DNA of 64,000 nt from the NCBI RefSeq assembly GCF_037126465.1, contig NC_088201.1, forward strand, positions 66,486,879-66,550,878, given 5' to 3'. A program made the position numbers and the translations under genes. The stretch is from Ornithodoros turicata (Eukaryota > Arthropoda > Arachnida > Ixodida > Argasidae). Of the stretch, positions 58,860 to 64,000 are shown piece by piece. Below the pieces are notes generated by a model. That model ran no database searches and had not been told where the DNA came from. It was given only the letters and a program-made list of their open reading frames with translations. The first letter of the stretch is position 1. The number at the start of each line of letters is the position of its first letter.

Positions 58860-59605
58860 CTGCGCGGCGCGTGTGGGGAGGGTTGTCCGCGCGCTTATCG
58901 GCGGGGGAGGGCTGCGTGCGCGCTTATCGTAGCATATTTTTCAGCCTGGGCAGACTTCTTTGGCCGACTTCACATATTTTTCCGATACAGCAGGTGAGCG
59001 GTTTACATGCAGAGACATGCAAAGAAGGGTCATACACAAAAAGTACAAGTGAAAATATATTTACTAAAGTCATTGAAGTTGAGATATATTTATTAAAGCC
59101 AATAGTGCTGGGAATCGTGATGCCAGTCAGGTGAAGGAGAAAAAACCCAGCCGAAAAAACCTTCACCACCTGTAACAGGGCGGTGCTCGGATGGAGGGTT
59201 GCTGTGGTGGGCGGAGCGTGACCGGAGGGCTGCGTGCATGCTTACCATTCACCCTGGGCTGACTTCTTTCATCATTTTCCTACTTGGGCCGATTTCCTTC
59301 CCGTTACAGGTGGGCGGAGCGTGACCGGAGGGCTGCGTGCATGCTTACCATTCACCCTGGGCTGACTTCTTTCACAATTTTCCTACTTGGGTGTCGTGTG
59401 GCCGGAGGGCTGCGTGTGCGTTTACCATTCAGACTAGGCCGCCGACTTTCGTCATTTTTCAGTCTGGGCCGTCGACTTTCGTCATTTTTCAGCCTGGGCC
59501 GCCGACTTCACATATTTTCCCAGCTACAACAGGTGTGCAGTTTACATGCAAAGGATAGCCATACACAAAAGTACAAGTGAAAATATACTTATTAAAGTCA
59601 TTTGG
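58860..59605. repeat. Degenerate tandem duplications (GGAGGGCTGCGTG units)
   Basis: The block GTGGGCGGAGCGTGACCGGA with its following CTGCGTGCATGCTTACCATT occurs at about 59207 and 59310 (period near 103). Looser copies occur at 58880-58980 and 59400-59520 (ACTTTCGTCATTTTTCAG twice). Two larger copies share TTTACATGCA...GTACAAGTGAAAATATA at about 59000-59060 and 59530-59590. Confidence 0.8.
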
Positions 59606-60063
59606 AATTATGTTATGACTCCGCGTGAATGGGAAAAACTTAGCCAAAAATCTGAAATAGAAGGAACACAATACACGTAACAATGCTTATTACAGGTATG
59701 ATACACTAGCATTTAATAGGTATCACAAATCAAACACAATATTTTTTTATTAGTGGAAGTTTTCAATGAATCAGAAGTGATAGCGCATTTAATCAAATAA
59801 GATATTCTTAATCAATACGATTACAATCAAAATTACAAATTGTATTATAAAACGTCTAATATTCCTATACGTGAGAACCATCAGTGCAATAGCGGGAAGT
59901 TCTGATAGTTGTATGCAGTTAAATGTGAACAGCAGAGACTCTGGAAGATTATGGGACACGAACACAAGAGGAAATAAAATCTATACCACTACATTGGTTA
60001 ATCAAAACAACATAGTAATCTATCATTCAGAAAATGAAAAAATCAAACTCATCAGGAAATAGA

Positions 60064-61045
60064 CATGTTAAAAAAAAATAAAATCTATACCAATACAAAG
60101 AAGATATTCCACTTCACCACATAGCACGCTCCAAGCCAACAATGAGAACAAAGAACGACACGAACACAAGAGGAAATAAAATCTATACGAATACAAAGAA
60201 GATATTCCACTTCACCACATAGCACGCTCCAAGCCAACAAACAGAACAAAGAACGACACGAACACATGAGGAAATAAAATCTATATCAATACAAAGAAGA
60301 TATTCCACTTCACCACATAGCACACTCCTAGCCAACAATCAGAACAAAGAACGACACGAACACAAGAGGAAATAAAATCTATACCAATACAAAGAAGATA
60401 TCCACTTCACCACATATCACGCTCCAAGCCAACAAACAGAACAAAGAACGACACGAACACAAGAGGAAATAAAATCTATACCAATACAAAGAAGATATTC
60501 CACTTCACCACATAGCACGCTCCAAGCCAACAATCAGAACAAAGAACGACACGAACACATGAGGAAATAAAATCTATATCAATACAAAGAAGATATTCCA
60601 CTTCACCACATAGCACACTCCTAGCCAACAACCAGAACAAAGAACGACACGAACACAAGAGGAAATAAAATATATACCAATACAAAGAAGATATTCTACT
60701 TCACCACATAGCACACTCCTAGCCAACAACCAGAACAAAGAACGACACGAACACAAGAGGAAATAAAATATATACCAATACAAAGAAGATATTCTACTTC
60801 ACCACATAGCACACTCCAAGCCAACAATCAGAACAAAGAACGACACGAACACAAGAGGAAATAAAATCTATACGAATACAAAGAAGATATTCCACTTCAC
60901 CACATAGCACGCTCCTAGCCAACAAGCAGAACAAAGAACGACACGAACACAAGAGGAAATAAAATCTATACCAATACATTTGTCAAACTCATCAGAAAAT
61001 AGACATGTTAAAAATGAACTTCACCACATAGCACGCTTCTAGCCA
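60064..61045. repeat. 98-bp tandem repeat array, about ten units
   Basis: The anchor TTCACCACATAGCACGCTCC begins at 60113, 60211, 60309, 60406, 60504, 60602, 60700, 60798 and 60896, then again at 61020: eight intervals of 97-98 and one of 124. Units are highly alike, differing at a few positions (CTATACC/CTATATC/TATACC; CCAAGCC/CCTAGCC). Flanking degenerate pieces occur at 59960-60060 and 61120-61200. Confidence 0.97.
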
Positions 61046-62390
61046 ACAACCAGATCTAATGATATCTACCCTGATTTGTTGAAGACAGGTACCGATAGAT
61101 GTATGGAAGACCATGGAATACGAACGACAAGAACACAAGAGGAAATAAAATCTACACCACTACAAAGAAGTTATTCTTAATCAAAACAACATAGTAATCT
61201 ATCATTTAGAAAATCAAACTCATCAGAAAAGTAATATTCCTATACGTGAGAACCATCAATGCAATAGCGTGAATATCTGTCATAACATTCGAGCGCAATA
61301 GGGAATCTCAGTTTCATATTCCAACATTACTCAACTTTTAATTTCTTATGAAGTGAATAGCATAGACGTAAGGAAATAACGAGAAACAACACAATCAACA
61401 GCTACAATTATTAGAGAGCCAAAACCTGCGCACCATCCAACACATAGAGAAATAATAGCTAATCAATCTATCAAAGGCGAAATAGCACAGGCTTAACGCT
61501 GAAGAACAAAGGAACATGCGGCGACACGTAAACATCAACAGAGGAAAATAATCTATCATTGAACCATCATAAAATCGATCAATATACAATTTTCATTCTA
61601 ACAAACACTACGAACCTTGATGAAGGTATCCAAGACATAGGAAATATGCACGGTTTTCACTCTTTTCCTCAAAGCCGGGAGACTTTATGTCTCTATCTAT
61701 GTGACCATAGCACAGCGCATGCTTTATCACTCAAAGGGTTAGGGGCTATATTACTTCGTCCAGCAAACGGGGCGCTCTAGAGGTCAGATAAGAGAGTTCA
61801 AAGGCGATATATTTTATTGTGCAGCGCAAATAGATGTCGATATCACTCGCTGGGGTCACTATCTTTTCGCATCCTTTCCCTGAAATGGAAATCTTTCGTC
61901 AAAGTGGTTGTCAAGTCGGCTAAGTTTGTAGAGATGCGATATTCTTATTGAAGATGTAGAGAAAGTCCAAATTATTAATTGGTAGCAACGATACTCAATC
62001 AAAAACGAGAAACAAATTTAATTACGTCAATTTTGTAATATCTTGCAATAGAAATTTCTAAGGAACCACACAGAAATATCAAATGTGAAATGCAACTCAG
62101 AGTTATGAGGCATTCCCATCTTAGAGAAACTTACTTATGTCAATCGAGTGAACAATTGAAGCAAATGCAAGACAATAATTATCTCGAGCGGTAAGTTCAC
62201 AACTCATAGAATATCAGTCGAGTGAATACTTGAAACAAAATCAAAACAATAATTCTCACGACAGGTGGAGATTATAGCATTCTAAATCAGATAATAAAAT
62301 TTTAATCAATAAAATAAACATAGATATGCTTTCAATTAAGTGTAGACGTGCACTTGAAAACAGAAGAGACAATTGCTCTACTTTGAAAAG
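61046..62390. other. AT-rich stretch with satellite remnants
   Basis: It contains partial copies of the 98-bp array flank (GAGGAAATAAAATCTACACC at 61138) and repeats of CTATACGTGAGAACCATCA at about 59866 and 61243. No gene was recognised. Confidence 0.5.
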
Positions 62391-62669
62391 ATGGACAGGT
62401 TTTGTACTCGATACCATAAGTCATGGGAAGATGTGATAAAAAACTGCTTCGAAAAGAAGGAGCCGCGAAACGATTTCATTATCGATGCATTTCAATACGT
62501 CCTAGACATGGTCGTATTCGGAGATATGGTACAAACTACAGAACTGAAGGTGCAAGAATTTATATGCCGAATCTACAATACTTATAAAAATATCTGCACA
62601 TCAACGTCAGAAGGGCCATTGGGATTGATGGCGGAGTTTTTGAGGTTTGCCAACGAAGAATTGAAATAG
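62391..62669 (+). CDS. Compact 92-residue ORF, unknown function
   Basis: ATG at 62391 opens 92 codons ending in TAG. The peptide begins MDRFCTRYHKSWEDVIKN and continues with helix-prone stretches (FIIDAFQYVLDMVVFGDM, ELKVQEFICRIYNTYKNI) to LMAEFLRFANEELK. It is acidic and alpha-helical in character, with no signal peptide or clear membrane span. In AT-rich DNA full of stops, a frame of this length with balanced composition is notable. No homologue is recognised; it could be a single-exon gene, an exon, or a remnant of an integrated element. Confidence 0.4.
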   Translation: MDRFCTRYHKSWEDVIKNCFEKKEPRNDFIIDAFQYVLDMVVFGDMVQTTELKVQEFICRIYNTYKNICTSTSEGPLGLMAEFLRFANEELK

Positions 62670-64000
62670 ACTAAACCAGATGTAATTGTAATCATTGCAA
62701 TGGGCATTGCGTACATCAAGAAAGCAGTCGGATCAAATTATCATATACAAGCGGTCTATATCGCACGATTCATTACGGATTTGTCCACCAGAGGGTTGTC
62801 CACCACGGATTGTCCACCAGAGGGTCCGGAAGATGTCAAGGCTGTCAACTGCTGCTTGTAAACGAAAGGAACGTTTCAGCCGCGCACGATAGATGGCATT
62901 GTGCGTTAAAGTGCGCAGTGCGCGTGGGAAGCGTAGCGCGGAAACAAGATGGTGCATGCTCGCTCTTGGAACTCAGTGTCGATACTCTGAAGCGTAGCTT
63001 ATTTAGTGACTCTATTTCACCGCACTTATATCGCGACTTTTTTTCGCGTTTATGGCGCCCATATGTTAGCTGAACTTCTTTTTTAGCTTTCTAAGGTTGC
63101 CTCAAACGGATCTAGGAAATCCACCAGCGAAGAGGGTGAGGTGAGAGGCCGTCCACTTGCAGGCACGCCTGAAGCGTCTTTGTCAGGCTACCTGGGCCAC
63201 CAGGATCTTCTAAGACACACAGAGCCATGGGGAGATGCATCCGCTTCCAGAGTTATTACAATGATTAAAATAAACACCACGTGTTTCCAAAAGCACACTA
63301 GTGTCGTGGGGAGCAGAGCTTCGCGTTGCCCACGAAAAAGATCGAGAACTCGCAGGGAAGCAGAACTCCCTGATGGCAAGGAAGCAGGCGAACAGACAGA
63401 CATCGATCATTAAAACACAGAGACTGAAGGACACATAAACGAGACGCCGTATTGTGACCATGTCGTTGATGTGTTCCCCTGTCTCTGGGTTTTAATTATG
63501 GATGTAAGAACTCTACGTCTGTGGGAAGCGTTGAACCTTTGAAGGCTAAAAAAGAAGTTCACTCAACATAAAAAGGTCATGTAGGGTAAGGTGGGGCAAA
63601 ATGCGACATTTTTGCTCGAAGCCGCCTGTCTCAGAGACACGTTGCCCCATGCGCTTGAAACTTTACTCATAGGTGGCTCTGCGTGTCCGCATTATTGCAT
63701 ATGATAATTGTCCGGATTGGTATTTGCGTTGAATAGAAAAAAAAAAAAAAAAATCTGACACTTCTGCCTGGAATGTAAAGACTCGCAAAAAAGGCGCGAT
63801 TTTCTGTAGTCCTTTTTCTTGTCTGCTGTGCAGCAGCGTGTCGAAGGTTTATTCTGTCAATGTAAGTCCACATTCTTTTTCTTTATTCATTCATCTAGAT
63901 ATATGCAAAATATGGGGAGTCCTGGTTATCCGGCGTTTAACTGAAACATTAATGCATCCGATGGTATCCACACGGCAAGACACGACAACTTAGTGTAATT
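62670..64000. other. Repeat-containing, no gene recognised
   Basis: Short tandem TTGTCCACCAGAGGG units lie at about 62779-62826. A TTATTTAGTGACTCTA at 62999-63015 matches the right terminus of the element at 43884-44195. GTAGGGTAAGGTGGGGCAAA at about 63582 resembles a terminus of a widespread animal repeat. A poly(A) tract lies at 63738-63753. Confidence 0.45.

Noticed and set aside
60064..61045. CRISPR array or viral homologous-repeat region
   Set aside because: The 98-bp units abut with no unique spacers, and the units have no strong central palindrome. The context is eukaryotic satellite DNA.

Overview
This window is eukaryotic nuclear DNA, very probably from an arthropod and most likely an ixodid tick. 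The evidence is a spliced metazoan SSR1 gene with long, transposon-filled introns, a tRNA-derived SINE with intact A and B boxes that resembles the tick Ruka family, and a crowd of non-autonomous DNA transposons. The tick assignment is inference from the repeats; no rRNA or mitochondrial marker is present.

Only one gene can be reconstructed with high confidence. It is SSR1 (TRAP-alpha, translocon-associated protein subunit alpha) on the + strand: eight exons between 1772 and 16261, all junctions in phase, stop codon at 16259-16261 and AATAAA at 16470. The signal-peptide exon lies upstream and was not found. Its introns hold several MITEs, a hAT-like element and fossil transposase pieces, while the exons are intact. 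A second probable gene on the - strand joins a signal-peptide exon (39387-39276) to an exon with a membrane segment and a low-complexity Pro/Gln/Met tail (35347-34905). Weaker candidates are - strand exon-like reading frames at 50.5-50.8, 51.8-52.5 and 55.9-56.1 kb, an orphan ORF at 18.6-18.9 kb, and a compact ORF at 62391-62669.

Most of the rest is mobile DNA, and several insertions can be dated relative to each other from target-site duplications (TSDs). (a) 27.7-31.6 kb: a decayed Mutator-like transposase gene split by a hAT-like element (28254-30432, 8-bp TSD), itself split by an element with iterated terminal repeats (28811-30177, 10-bp TSD) that holds a small inverted-repeat MITE. (b) 41.9-43.7 kb: a TA-flanked element holding a 5-bp-TSD element that holds a Harbinger-type MITE. 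(c) 19201-21316: a deleted hAT keeping its dimerisation-domain remnant. (d) Solo elements at 3.0, 4.5, 11.7, 17.7, 22.1, 25.4 and 43.9 kb. Three LINE 3' fragments (0.1-0.7, 17.0-17.5, 40.05-41.8 kb) and a shredded Ty3/Gypsy copy (44.3-46.0 kb) are also present.

Structural oddities are a head-to-head 205-bp satellite inside ~325-bp inverted arms (36.2-38.7 kb), a 2.2-kb element with ~525-bp inverted arms that each keep the same 69-codon frame (53.2-55.4 kb), and a ten-unit 98-bp tandem array (60.06-61.05 kb) whose unit shares a segment with a nearby MITE terminus. No CRISPR array, rRNA, true tRNA gene, operon or bacterial feature was seen.
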